Shown in pieces: positions 1 through 11,278 of a DNA stretch of 64,000 bases (positions are counted from its first letter, which is position 1; each line of letters opens with the position of its first letter). The DNA is from Pezicula radicicola (taxonomy: Eukaryota > Ascomycota > Leotiomycetes > Helotiales > Dermateaceae). The stretch covers positions 1,305,997 through 1,369,996 of the forward strand of contig PDUO01000005.1 in NCBI GenBank assembly GCA_003008705.1, given 5' to 3'. The notes under the pieces are model-generated. The model had not been told where the DNA came from, searched no databases, and saw nothing but the letters and a program-made list of their open reading frames with translations. The position numbers were made by a program, and so were the translations under genes.

Positions 1-23
1 TGAAAGCAAGCTGAAGGGGGTGT

Positions 24-572
24 TTAAAAATCACGCTCGGTAACGAAGTCGTGTGTGAAGCGTTTTTGACGGGTGGAGCGCTTGCTGGTCGTGAGCGTGC
101 CCAACAAGCAGATGAGCTCAGAGTCGCTGGTGCTGAGTGTGGCAATATCATCGGCCTTGTTGTACGCGTTTGTACATGGGTAGGACTGGCATCCAGAAAG
201 AGGGGTGTCCTGGCTCAAAGGCTTGAGGATCTTGATACCTTCGTTGTCATCGGGGTTGACAATGGCAGAGACATCAAAGTATGTAGCATCAGCGAAACCG
301 TTGAACATAACTTCACCCAGCATACCGGTGGTGTTTGCAGCGCCCTCGGAGACGGAGTAGAAGTTTCCGGTCCATCCAGAAGGGAAGGTAACATTCTTGA
401 TGGTGTTGAGGCCAGAGATGGTGATGGCATCGATATCCTCCATTCCTGGGTTGTGGGCGAAGTAAATAGTGCGGGTAGTGGAATCCTGGTTCTGGAAGTG
501 AACAACATTGGCGGCAGAGACCACAGAGGCTAGCGCAGAGGCTGCGAGGAGAATAGTGCTGGTGAATTGCAT
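24..572 (-). CDS. Small secreted protein, DNase1/IEB1-like family
   Basis: Single-exon ORF of 182 aa from the Met of MQFTS. An in-frame Met seven codons upstream is possible but would put charged residues before the signal peptide. Residues 1-20 form a hydrophobic signal peptide ending ASVVSA. The mature part (NVVHFQNQD, FPSGWTGNFYSV, TYFDVSAIVNP, GCQSYPC, LICLLG) resembles the secreted proteins annotated as 'DNase1 protein' or the elicitor-like IEB1 in Sclerotiniaceae; this is recalled, not searched. The cysteine pair in GCQSYPC probably forms a disulfide. After LICLLG there is a basic tail of about 24 residues with KR pairs, which could be Kex2 sites. Predicted extracellular; no catalytic function can be inferred. 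The window starts just beyond its stop codon, so its 3' neighbour is unknown. Confidence 0.8.
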   Translation of the reverse strand: MQFTSTILLAASALASVVSAANVVHFQNQDSTTRTIYFAHNPGMEDIDAITISGLNTIKNVTFPSGWTGNFYSVSEGAANTTGMLGEVMFNGFADATYFDVSAIVNPDDNEGIKILKPLSQDTPLSGCQSYPCTNAYNKADDIATLSTSDSELICLLGTLTTSKRSTRQKRFTHDFVTERDF

Positions 573-3500
573 CTTGATGAAGTTTATAAACAAGCTTGTT
601 GTTTAGTAGTGAATGATTGTTGTTGGACGAGCACGTGAGACGGCTATGTCAAGTTGGTTGATCGTACGAGTTGCTTGTTGCAAAGACTGTTGATCGTGTT
701 GTGTGAAATATGAGTCGTCTAGACTGTGCGATAAAATGCTGCGTTCTGGTGTCGTAGTGACGTTTGATACTGTAGTAGTAATTCGTTGTGATGGGACTGT
801 CGCGGACAGGTATAGGCTAGCTGGCAACTCCGGTGTATTGAAGAGGCTGAGCGTAAGGACTGAAACGATCACAGATCGGTTGTTAAGGAGTGGTGGAACG
901 AAGCGTTGCCGCGAAAATAGATGACCTCAAGGATTGTGTATATGGTTGAAGAAAAAAGAACGGAAACGGGAAGGGGGAAGCATGGCTTCATATAAGTAGA
1001 CACACTGACACGGCAGGAGGCCAACGATTTCGCTGACTACTTACTACTTGGTTGTGCTCCACTACCCCTCCACCTTGGTCAAGGAGGCTTTTGCTTTTCT
1101 ATTTTCCTTCCTTCCAGGATGTGGAAGGGATGTGCGGCGTCTAGACCTTGCCAACCAGGAGCTTTAAGGCCCAATTGTTTTCCGATTCGACGTCCGGAGT
1201 AACGTTGGAAAGAGTTCGTGCTTCCCACTTAGCTTGGCCCCCTTGTGTGAGAGCTGTGCAAGACCAGGAACCACAGTCTTTGCACAACGGAGCTTTTGTT
1301 TCGCCAAACAAAGCAAGGTACTTTCGGTTAGAAACAAGGAAATGCGCTGAGGATATAATTGGATGAAAGAGAGTTCGGTACCTGTTGTGCCTTAACGGGC
1401 CGCCATGTGTTCCATCAAATGGTAGGGCCGGTGCCACTGTTCCATAATTCCATTGTCTGATGGAGGTGTGGAGACAAAACACTCCCAGTTGATCCAATAA
1501 TATGAGATGGGGGCAGATGGAACGGGCGGAATTTGCCCAACGGGTCTGCCAAGTTATTCATGATCCACGCGGTTGGAAATCTTGGAAAGTTGATTATTCG
1601 CATGTGCTTCCCTCCGAATCAACGCTTCTGCAGCAGCTGCATCTGTGAGAGCTATTGATATCTCGATATTTTGAGCATGTGCGGCGTGGGCTGACTTCTA
1701 TTATCGCGACGATAAGTATCTTTGCTGCACACTGTGCTACTCCTGCACCTAGTATATAATTATTTCAAGCAGCTGAGGGTGACGAAAATGCTTCGTCGTC
1801 AGCACTTGCGAGATTTGCGAGACTTGGGGTTACCCGGGGGAATACCCTTACCTCATCACTAACTCACCTTGCACGTAAAGCCCGACAGCGAGACTCGAGA
1901 GACCTTTGTTCGCGAATTGCAACCCGGCTTCTTTTAAGAAGCAAGCCGTCACGAAGTAGAAAATTAAAAGTGTGATGAAAACAAATCGCATGGCCCGCAA
2001 CTGCCATCACACTTTGGCCGTCCTGCAGAAATCTACTCAGGTATTTTCATCAAGAATTACCCTATTCGAGCCCCGAGGTCCAAGGTTCGGGTGAGTGACC
2101 GGGAGCAGAGTGGAATCAGAGGGACGGTTCCCTGCTACGCTCAGTCCGACGGCCAGCGCAGACTTCCTTGACCTTGACCGAAAGCTGGCATTAGAAATTA
2201 AGGACGCCTCGAGCCATAGGAGCCTTGTCCGTTGAGAATTAGTCGACTCAGTGCCTATTCTGCAGGATGATGTTGTTCCTGTGCGTAGAAGACGGTTGCC
2301 GAATCACAAAAATCGCGCACGCTGAACAAACCCATCACGTTCTGTTGCGCTGTTTGGAGACCGGGTCACCAAGAGGGCTCGAAGAGAAAGTTCTTTTGCG
2401 ATCTGGACATCATTGGGTGCGCAAAGAGGGGCTCGTGTGGTATTATCGAATGAGATCGATTCAAAATGTCTGCCCTTGCATTGGCTTCAGGTACAGCCGA
2501 AGGGCACACACCATACCGCGAGATAGGGAAATGGGGCTGCCCTCGAGACTGAGAGAGCCTAGGGAACATTACCTAACCCAAGGTAGGTATTGCGAGTTGT
2601 TGCGTGCCACGATTGCATCCCATGAGTACACCGTGTAGGTACTGTACAGCGCATGAGCGGAGGCCATTGTACGGTGTGAAATTGTCAGTCAGATTCAGTC
2701 AGACTCAGTCTGCACAAACAGAGTGGACCTCGAGATTCAACCACTTTGATCATTGCCGGATACATAAGTAGAAGAACCGCAAGAACGAAGTATTGTATCA
2801 TTGTATCACGACACAATAATTAGCCTTCCTGAAGACCTGAGGTACACAACGTTGCTTTGATCGTTGGCCAAGCCTTTTTGATCCGCACGGTTCCAAACTT
2901 CCAAGCCCCAGAAGGAGATTCAGGCTGACGGGTTCAGAGATCCCCAGCAGCGGAATCCGGCTGGATTTTCCGGTGCAAGCCAATCGCACTTATCTACTTA
3001 CCTATCCTATCCACTACTTTCTCGCTTGTGTAGGCACTGTAACAACTGTAACGGCAAACTTGCAAAGTCTTCACGGTCTCCAGAAGGAATTAGTTTGCCT
3101 GCCGGCTTCTTCACGGCGAGATCGATGGCCGTGGACTCTAGGATTCTTGGAGTTGGTTGTGTTGAAGAGGGAAGCTTCAAGTAATAGATTCCACATACGG
3201 TACCATACCTCCGTCGTTGTGGAGTCTGTGAAGACTCTGATCAGAATCATCTTGATCGCTGAGACTCCCCTCCCGTTGCGGTACGGTGCGGGTGCCCTTC
3301 CTTCGCGGGGTACTTGCTGCACCGCAAAACTTTGGCTCAACAATTTTACTGCATGAATTTGAATCTGAATCTCTCGTGCTTTGGGCATATCACTATGGCG
3401 ACAGCATGATAGCGCGACGGCAGATAATAATTCAACACAAGGTTTTGCTGAAATTTGGTCTTGGTCCTTGCAAACAAACCCTGTGGACACTGAGAGAGAT

Positions 3501-5300
3501 GGCTGGAGAGAGGAGCTTGCGATCAGGCGAGACTCTCGCCTCGCTTACATGCCATCGGAGGGGCGGGGCGACAACCAAGACCAATGTTTCAACGGCTTTG
3601 AAGAGTTTTCCTGTGATGCTTTCATAAGTGGAACCAAGGAATTTGTGCTGAACCTGCATTAGCTTTATGTATGACTCAAACCTGTCAGCAAGACGTGAGT
3701 GCTGAGAGAGAAATACAGTTCTGGAGAATGGCTGGAAAACATCTCCACCGCTCCCTTCCTAAATCCCAGAATCCCAACATCTCCACCTCTCCGATGCTCG
3801 CTGATGAGTACACAGAGCCAGTAATCGATAGCGTGCCTCGCAACTAGGGAACTTAATCGTCGATACTCCTTTCCATCTCTTGCAGTACAAACAACGGCGG
3901 GGTTCATGCAAAGTAGAGGTTGAGTTCGTGCTTGGCTGAAAGCGTCGGCAATCCTTTACTTTACCTTTCTCTGAATCAAGTAATTCGCCATTGATTCGAG
4001 CAATGCCTATTCGCACTAATGTATTCCTTCTAGAATCTAGGCAAACTTGTGGCCAACTCTGCTTGCTGGACGGAGTGTAGAAGAGACGACATAATGGTGC
4101 CTTAGGTCGTCATCTACATATGTTCTCAAGCACACATATAATATGGGCTTAAAGATACGAGTCTGAACAAAGGACGAACAAACAAGCACTGGAGCTGCGG
4201 ATCAGTGTCGGCTAGAGAAAGGACAGGCAATAGAGGTAGTTGACGTCCCTCATGTAGGGTTTCTCCCCAGTTTATTCTCCCCAGGCTTCATGAATACCGG
4301 GACTCCATTGACAAGCCTATCATCTATCATATTACCTCAGAGCTTTTCAACAGCCCGCCGGTCAACTCGATAGCAATAGTATTGGAGCGCTTGGCAGCCA
4401 TGGCCGATACTCAGTTCTGCATCATTATTCCACAGGAGTGATAGCATTTGGTCGTCCGTACTTAAATGGAAGCCTGGAGAGTTCGTGTTACAATAAATAG
4501 TAAGCTCATGGCGTGTTGGCGCTCGTATCCCATCTTGCCCGTCTGCTTATGCAGGATACGGACCGATATGCAATATACTCCCCAACTTCAAGTTATTTCG
4601 AAGGAAGACAAGTTGTCTGCTTGCAGGCTGGTGCCAAAGGTCGCGCATGGAATTGAGTCTTTCCAAATATCATAACTTCCTGTTCTCCAAAATCTCCAAC
4701 ATTCAAGTTCGTCTTTATAGAGTTGTTCGGAGCAACGGAAATCCCGATGTAGCTAAAGGTTGTCTCGTATCGCAGGCATCTTGGCCAGTCGCCGTCGCCC
4801 CACGCTACCCACAAGCGCTGTTAGCTCGACTGGCGCTTCTCTGGAGAACCCTGATGACATGTGAGCAATGAGGGGGAATGCATCATCGTATAGAGAACTG
4901 CTCACTCGACATGCTGCATCTCGAAGGTACGGCATCGCGATCCGTAGACGGGCGCATGGACTATCAAGTTGAGATTGACATTATTGCCCTGTGTCTGATT
5001 AGTTGACGACTTATGGATGAGAAGGCTTGGGATGATTTATTGCGAGGTGTCTCCTAATGCGAGCGAGTTTGTCCAGTCTTTTAAGCATATTGAGCAAAGA
5101 GCATCTATTGAATAGGATCGGCGCAAGTGCCACCGCTGGGCTTGTCTTGGCTTTTCCGATGACAAGACAGCAAGATGGCAAAATAAGCTGTATTATCATG
5201 CCTTTTAAAGAAAAAAGCCTCTCTCGTGTCTGGAGCCAGTGGAGCTGAAAATAGAATCTGCAGGATTGGTTGTGAAGAGTGAGATGTGAGCAGCTACTAC

Positions 5301-5342
5301 AATCTACGGTCTACGGTCTGCGGTCTACGGTCTACAGTCAAC
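5301..5342. repeat. Heptamer tandem repeat (TCTACGG)n
   Basis: Six consecutive 7-bp units: TCTACGG twice, TCTGCGG, TCTACGG, then the diverged TCTACAG and TCAACGG. It lies about 300 bp upstream of the start of the Thr-rich cell-wall protein and is not part of any convincing ORF. It may be a simple minisatellite in the promoter. Confidence 0.85.
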
Positions 5343-5566
5343 GGTACGGAGCGGTGGTCAGAAGCTCGTACCTGCCTGTTAAGCCGCAAGTCATGTCAAC
5401 ACTTCACCTCCCTCAGTTCCTGCCATTCCCGTATTGTTTACGACTGAGGCATGGGCTGCCTATGTAGGTACTTAAATCTTCGTCTCCCACCCAAATCCTT
5501 CTTCTCTCATACACATCACAACCACAACATCACACTCGTTGGTTCTGCTCCCTTCTTCATTGAAGT

Positions 5567-5594
5567 CTTCTTGATATCATCTTCTTGATATCAT
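5567..5594. repeat. Perfect 14-bp tandem duplication in a 5' leader
   Basis: CTTCTTGATATCAT occurs twice back to back, 50 bp before the ATG at 5645. A CACAACCACAACATC-like word also flanks it on both sides, suggesting a recent local duplication in the untranslated leader. Confidence 0.85.
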
Positions 5595-5644
5595 CTACAA
5601 CCCACTGTCGTTAAGAACCACAACCACAACATCCTTCGTTCAAA

Positions 5645-7236
5645 ATGAAGTCCTTCCAAGCTCTCCCCATCGTCTTCGGACTGGCTGCTGCCTGGGGTGG
5701 TCACGGGTGGTCCAATACCACTGAGACCATCGTCTACACCACATTGTAAGTAATGCAATAGTTTGTTGTCTTCACCAGCATCACACTCGCCCTCTCATAC
5801 TCCCCATTCATCCACACATCCTCGTCTGCCCATCTTCTCCACGTTGTTCCCCCGTTCCCATTTCCTCTTCCTCTTCTGGTGACGGTTCTTTTCGAGTTAC
5901 AAAAAGTAGAGGAACTAGCTTTGGCCGACGTCCTTGCTTGCTATGGGATTGCAACTGACAGATCCAGGACTACGGATATTTACACCACCGTATGCCCAAG
6001 TCCGACCACTTTCTCCTTGGGTACCAAGACCTACACGGTCACTGAGGCTACGACTTTGACCATCACCGGTAAGTTTGGAATCTTTTATACACGAGGAGAA
6101 GCTGACCTTTCAGATTGTCCATGCACGTATTCAAAGCCGGTCATCACATACCCAGTTTCCAAGAATGAAACAACCACTCATGTTCCCACCACGACCCCAG
6201 CTGTGCCCACTACCACCGTAGTTCCACCAGGCAAGCCAACTACGTACCCAATTACCAACACAACTACCTATGTGCACCCAAGACCTCCATCTACCAAGAC
6301 CTACACTCTTTCACTTCCAGTCTACACAACCGAGGTTGTCAGTGTGTACACAACTTACTGTCCAGTCCCAACTACCATCGTACTACCACACAACAACAAG
6401 ACGATTACCGTTTCGACCTCGTCTGCTACAATCACTATTACTGGTAAGATTCTATCCAGGTCCTCAAATGTGATTTGATTGCTGACTTGCAGCAGACTGC
6501 CCCTGCACCATCAGTTACACATCAACTCCTCCATACGTACCAACCCCGACCCCTTCTACGTACACTACTTACACCACTTCATATTGCCCAAGTGAGTTTT
6601 TGCACTTCCCTTCCTACCTGCTTCAGCATGAAGGAATTCCCATCATGTTCCATCTTTGTCCAGCCGCCAAAGCGTCTTCGAACGTTCTAATTCAAGCACT
6701 GACTTATCAGCTCCTACCACTATTATTACCGGAAGTCACACCATTGTCCAGTCCACCACTGGATATGTGACCATTCCAATCATCAGTGTTACGACTCCTC
6801 CGGCACTACCAGTTACCACCCCAACACCAATCACCTCTGTTATCTCTTACACCACTTCTTATTGCCCAAGTAAGTAAACTTTGCCCATGAATTTCATTTT
6901 CAATTGCTAACTTTGTTAGCTCCCACTACGATCATTACTGGTGCTACCACAATCGTTCAATCTACCTCCGGATATGCAACAATTCCTGTCATCAGCGTTA
7001 CAACTCCACCCGTTGAAACCCACACTCCAATTATCTTGGGCACCCCCACCACACCAACGGTCCATGAGACCACGCTGGCTACCACTCCAACCACTGTTCC
7101 GTCTCGAACATCGGCTACCAACACCCCAATCAGCCCAACCACAAGCGGACCTGTCATATTCTCAGCCAACGCTGCTATCAAGCGAGAGGCTGGCTTTGGT
7201 GTCATGGCTGCTGCAGGCCTTGCCATACTCTTGTAA
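5645..7236 (+). CDS. Thr/Pro-rich, probably GPI-anchored cell-wall protein with duplicated exons (CCG-6-like)
   Basis: Six exons: 5645-5745, 5962-6068, 6114-6443, 6493-6591, 6711-6869, 6920-7236 (370 aa). The first acceptor could also be 6 nt downstream. A short hydrophobic N-terminus acts as signal peptide. The body is Thr/Pro/Ser-rich with repeated YTT-x-CPxPTT and TITDCPCT motifs. The C-terminus ends with a hydrophobic segment (GFGVMAAAGLAILL) after a small-residue region, typical of a GPI-attachment signal. Motif style resembles clock-controlled protein 6-type wall proteins; this is my recollection. Predicted role: O-glycosylated cell-wall mannoprotein. Exons 5 and 6 are near copies of one module (PTTIITG, TIVQST, GY-TIP, ISVTTPP), and the introns before them interrupt the same codon. 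A CAGCAG acceptor at exon 4 could add or drop one Ala. Confidence 0.8.
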
Positions 7237-8596
7237 TTACAAGAAACAATTCAAATCAATTATGCTTAATGATGTGGACGAAGGATCGGGATGTGGAGTA
7301 AAAAGGACATTCATTTTGGGACGAATCACGGTCATGGTATGATCATCGTATTTGCTTTTGCTTCTTTTGACAGATCAGTTGTTGATTGTTGTCACACACT
7401 TTGCTCATATTGTTCAGATAACTTCTCAGTACATACTTTCCAATGTTGCTCGCCTGGGGCTATCCTGCTGTTGATGGTTGAGGACATAATAGTTGTTTAG
7501 ACCATTAGCAGAATTAATTTCAACCACAAGTTTTTCCCTGTTTCTGATGCTGTTCTTGCTCTTGTTGATATGGCAATGCTGCTCCATACTCAAGTAACCA
7601 ACACAAAATGATCCCATGAATGTCTACCAACTAATTCATACTCATTGGAGAACTTGACAAATGGTCAGCTGGAGAGTGAAAAAGCTCATGTTGATTGCCG
7701 CCCGCGTTGCCATCTGATTCTTGCAGCAATCACTACATTCTAACGAGTTAACTCGAACTATAGAAGCAAGAACACGAGGTCGGATGATGGTATAGAAAGG
7801 TTCTTTGGAAGTAGAAGTTGAAATTTCCAACTTTCTCGTACAATGAATTAGTTGCCGAAAAGATGGGAGGTTTGAGTACGGAATTGGACATCGGGATTGA
7901 GATTTGGATGGGACGTTCTAAATGACGGATACGAGATTGATCTAGTGGTCTAAGAAACGTTCAATGGTGGGGTATATATGTTCTTGGTTGGGATTGCTTC
8001 TTGGTTCAGTGGTTGGGAAATGGAAAGGAAATTCGCTGTGAGATCATCCGAAATGTAAGTAGAGTGTGGATGTTAAAGCACATCTTTGTATTGATAATTG
8101 CGGCTGAAAGTGTTGTTCAATGCTTTTAAGTGTTGGTAGCTACATGAAGTATTTATAACTAAGAGAGTCTTAAAGTAAAAAAGTTAAGATGTTGTAATGT
8201 GGATCCAATATTAAGTTCTAGGTTGTTTTGAGAAATGGAAACTTTGTCTACACTTAGGGTACTGAATGATTCAATTCTTGATTAGTTGGAAGAAATGGAG
8301 CAGTTAGATGTACTGGGTGTTTTGATTGCGGAAGATATCTAGTTAAGCATCTGTGTAGATTATTTCTATTTTAATTATTGCTATGGACTTCTAGTCCTTT
8401 CTTTACTACTGTCAAGGAGTTTTACCCAGTGAGTCTGTAGGTTTTGAGTCACTCGTGGAGGCAACCTAAGCAAGTTACTCAGATGAAGTGATTACTTAGG
8501 CTTTTGAGATATTCAAGTCAAGCGATTCGAGTTACTTGATTTGAAGGACCCGAAAGACCCTCCTGTACTGTACAAGGGAGGTGCCACTTCCCATCT
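7237..8596. other. Intergenic, AT-rich
   Basis: About 1.36 kb between the 3' ends of the cell-wall gene (+) and CutC (-). Only ORFs shorter than 70 codons, none convincing. Around 8440-8560 there are several degenerate copies of words such as AAGTTACT, TCAAGTCAAG and GAGTTACTTGA, similar to those near 12350-12480 and 18040-18100, possibly fragments of an old dispersed repeat. Confidence 0.5.
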
Positions 8597-9271
8597 CTAT
8601 TTACCCAAAGCTTCTCTCAAAGCCTTTACCTCCTCCGCGCTCGCGGTATCACCTCCGTCAACAATGGCACTCGAGTGATACCAACTCGCCTGTAGCTTCT
8701 CATGCAAATCCTTCAAGTGTCCGCTTCGGACTCCACCTCCTACAATAATGTCGGGAGGTGCATGGCAAGCGACCATCGACTTAAGTTGTTCACTTCCAAG
8801 AAGTGCGGTTGGCTTGCCGGCGCTGGTCAAAATTGTACTAAATCCACATTCTTTGATATCCGATCTTGCTTCCTCCCATGATCCTGTTATCTCATCAAAA
8901 GCTCGATGAAAAGTACATTTCCGTGGATCAGCCAGACGAACTAATTCCCTACATCTCTCCACGTCTACTTTTCCCTCGGCATTCAAGACGCCTAATACTA
9001 ATCCATCAGCAGATGCTTCACGGAAAGCAATGATATTATCTTTCATCTGCTTGAATTCCTCGTCCGTATAGACAAAGTTGCCTCCTCTTGGACGTATCAT
9101 AACATAAATAGGGATACTGATTTCTTGTTTCAATGCGATGAAATCTGTGAGAGATGGTGTAATTCCTCCGACTGAGCCATCTGCACAAAATTCAATGCGA
9201 TCTGCGCCTGCTCCTGCTGCTATCTGAGCAGATGTAGGGTTGAAGCAAGCGATCTCTAGCAAAGGTGGCAT
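8597..9271 (-). CDS. CUTC: CutC family copper homeostasis protein
   Basis: Single exon, 224 aa, about the usual length for CutC. It begins MPPLLEIACFNPTSAQIAAGAGADRIE-type sequence, the characteristic N-terminal strand of the CutC TIM barrel, followed by GGITPS, IYVMIRPRGGNF, LVLGVLN, CTFHRAFD, ILTSAGKPTA and IIVGGGVRSGH, all conserved CutC barrel segments. CutC proteins are cytoplasmic and linked to copper tolerance, although the biochemical activity is not firmly established. The gene reads away from the flavoprotein gene at 9720 (448 bp between start codons), so they may share a promoter region. No intron and no anomaly seen. Confidence 0.93.
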   Translation of the reverse strand: MPPLLEIACFNPTSAQIAAGAGADRIEFCADGSVGGITPSLTDFIALKQEISIPIYVMIRPRGGNFVYTDEEFKQMKDNIIAFREASADGLVLGVLNAEGKVDVERCRELVRLADPRKCTFHRAFDEITGSWEEARSDIKECGFSTILTSAGKPTALLGSEQLKSMVACHAPPDIIVGGGVRSGHLKDLHEKLQASWYHSSAIVDGGDTASAEEVKALREALGK

Positions 9272-9719
9272 TTTGCTTCCTCGGCGTTTTGAGGGTTGAA
9301 GTACAAGGTTGATGGCCTTGGGTCACGACTCATCTGGAGCTAAGTAATTGAAGCCCAACTCCGTGACTAGAAGGTTTGGAGGCTTGAAAGAATTGGAATG
9401 AGTGGCTGCGGGTGAGATTTCCTATCTTGTGCTTGAATCCAGAATGATAAGAGCAATCAAGCTATGTCGAAATTGAAGTGGTGGTTTTGATGGTGGGGGT
9501 TGAAGGTTAGCTCGATATGGGAAGTCCATGCGACAACACCATAGATGCGAGGAGACGACAACTGTTAGCCTTCACCACCGTCCTCCAATCCTAAAGCATT
9601 TATATCAAAGCTGGAGTAGCAATCCAATATGGCTGGCATCTATCTTTCCCTCTGTTCTCCGGTGCATGTGGCTTATCCAGATCGAGAGACCAAGCAAATT
9701 TCAATCCGACGACATCACT
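9272..9719. promoter_or_regulatory. Shared intergenic region of two divergent genes
   Basis: 448 bp between the CutC start and the PNPOx-like start. No ORF worth calling apart from short ones overlapping the leader. It must hold both promoters; I see no clear TATA box or known operator. Confidence 0.4.
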
Positions 9720-10592
9720 ATGCCTCGATACAACCTCCAATATCCCAAGGGTGATAGGAACTCCGTCAATAGATACAAGCATCAAGGTACTCAGTCTTCC
9801 TCGTGAGCTTCACTGCTATTACTTATATGATATCTAGCTGTCTATTCCCTCACGACAATCCACACCATAATCAATACCTCCCCCGTCCTCCACGTCTCCT
9901 TCCAACCACACCCTGATGACCCATTCCCTGTAATCCTGCCCCTAATCGGGCAGATGGGTTCTTTTGACCGACCGAGCGCAGGTCTAGGTGATCCGCTCGA
10001 CTGCTACCTGCACGGCTATGTCTCTTCTCGCATCATGAACCTGGCTCGGAAGTCTGGCCCGAACAAAGGTCTACCTGTGTGCATCGCAGCCTCCAAAGTC
10101 GATGGGCTTGTCCTCACCCTTACTCCTAACTCTCACAATTACAATTATCGCTCCGCGGTTTTATTTGGATATGCAGAGCTAGTGACGGCTGTTGATGAAA
10201 AGCTCTGGGCTATGGAGCTCATTACCAACTCTGTTGTGCCTTCGCGCTGGGCTAATACCCGGATACCTCCCAACGCTGGGGAAATGGCATCGACACAGAT
10301 CCTGCGAGTGAGGATTGATAGCGGGAGTGCAAAGGTGCGCGAAGGTGTGCCGAATGATGAGAAGGTTGATCTTGAAGATAAGAGTGTTACGCAAAGGGTG
10401 TGGACTGGGGTTTTGCCTCTATACGAGCAGTTTGGACAGCCAGTGCCGGGTCCTTATAACGAAGTCGAGGGAGTTCCCGAGCATGTTAAGGCTTATAGGG
10501 ATGCTTTGAATAAGGCGAATGAGAAGTATGCGGAGGCTGCTGCGAGGAAGGAAGCGCCGGTCAAGAAGCTTGAGGTAGGGGATGATGAGTAG
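9720..10592 (+). CDS. PNPOx-like FMN-binding split-barrel protein
   Basis: Two exons: 9720-9786 and 9838-10592 (273 aa). The intron (9787-9837) has a GTACTC donor and TATCTAG acceptor, and joining it restores RYKHQ-AVYSLTTIHTIIN, the typical N-terminus of fungal flavin-nucleotide-binding proteins (PF12900-like). Further family segments are LHVSFQP, PFPVILPLIGQMGSF, CYLHGYVSSR, VCIAASKVDGLVL, YRSAVLFG and VPSRWANTR. Members fold as split beta-barrels and bind FMN or F420. Some are annotated as 5-nitroimidazole resistance-like; the substrate here cannot be told. The C-terminus is a charged helix. It diverges from CutC. The start is chosen because the first exon matches the family's N-terminus and no upstream in-frame ATG fits. 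Confidence 0.88.
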
Positions 10593-11278
10593 GTAAGTTG
10601 TTAGAGGGATAGGGTATGTCTCTTTTCGTCTTTCACCTCCATTCCTATTACTTTTACTCTTGAGCTATTTTTTAAATGGGAGCCCGAGGGATTTGCTACG
10701 TGGGGTAATAGCTTGGCGATGGAAAGAACTAGTGTGTACGCCTTATGCATATTGATTACCAACTTGGTCCAAATCATTCAAGTCTTTCCAACCAACAATA
10801 TCATCCCACAAGGATGGAACCTAGGGTTGGGATCCTGATGCCGATAAATATTTTTCTGGCACCTGGTCTGAGTCTTGCTTTAGGTGCTGGATTTAAATCT
10901 TGATCGTCTAGTGAATGCGTGGTCCTACTCACTTAGGTAAAAAAACACTTCAGTGGTCCATATTTGTAGTTGCCTACTCTTACTGTAGTACAAAACAAGT
11001 TGAGGTGTGTCGCAAGACTCGACACGTAAAATCGCGAAATGTCTTCGAGGCCATCACAAGTGTGCATAGTGAAGGAAGTACGAAGTCCAGTAAGGAATCG
11101 CCTTGTTTTACGTACATGTTAGGCAGAATCATAAGCTGAACCTATGGTGGCACTGTTGAGGTGAGGCGCAGATTTTGTAAGCTCACGACGGGCATTTGAG
11201 ACCCCTTAAATAAACACCGCCGCACTGCAAACCCGCAAACTCGATAGCATTATAGCAACATCTTCAACTCCAGCTGTA
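10593..11278. other. Intergenic region
   Basis: About 690 bp without a credible ORF. The ORF at 10915-11139 has no recognisable features. The last 60 bp (CAACATCTTCAACTCCAGC-like) resemble a pyrimidine/CA-rich 5' leader of the next gene. Confidence 0.4.

Larger units (their letters stand above)
594..5644. other. Long stretch without a recognisable gene
   Basis: About 5 kb between the secreted protein and the Thr-rich cell-wall gene. It contains many short ORFs on both strands (up to 139 codons at 3071-3490), but none shows a recognisable motif, a signal peptide or intron-joined extension, and composition looks random. The only structured parts I see are the heptamer array at 5301-5342 and the 14-bp tandem duplication at 5567-5594. 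The last 150 bases are CT/CA-rich, as expected for a fungal promoter and 5' leader of the gene that follows. Confidence 0.5.

Noticed and set aside
3071..3490. 139-codon minus ORF in the 5-kb gap
   Set aside because: Random composition, no motif, no intron-joined extension.
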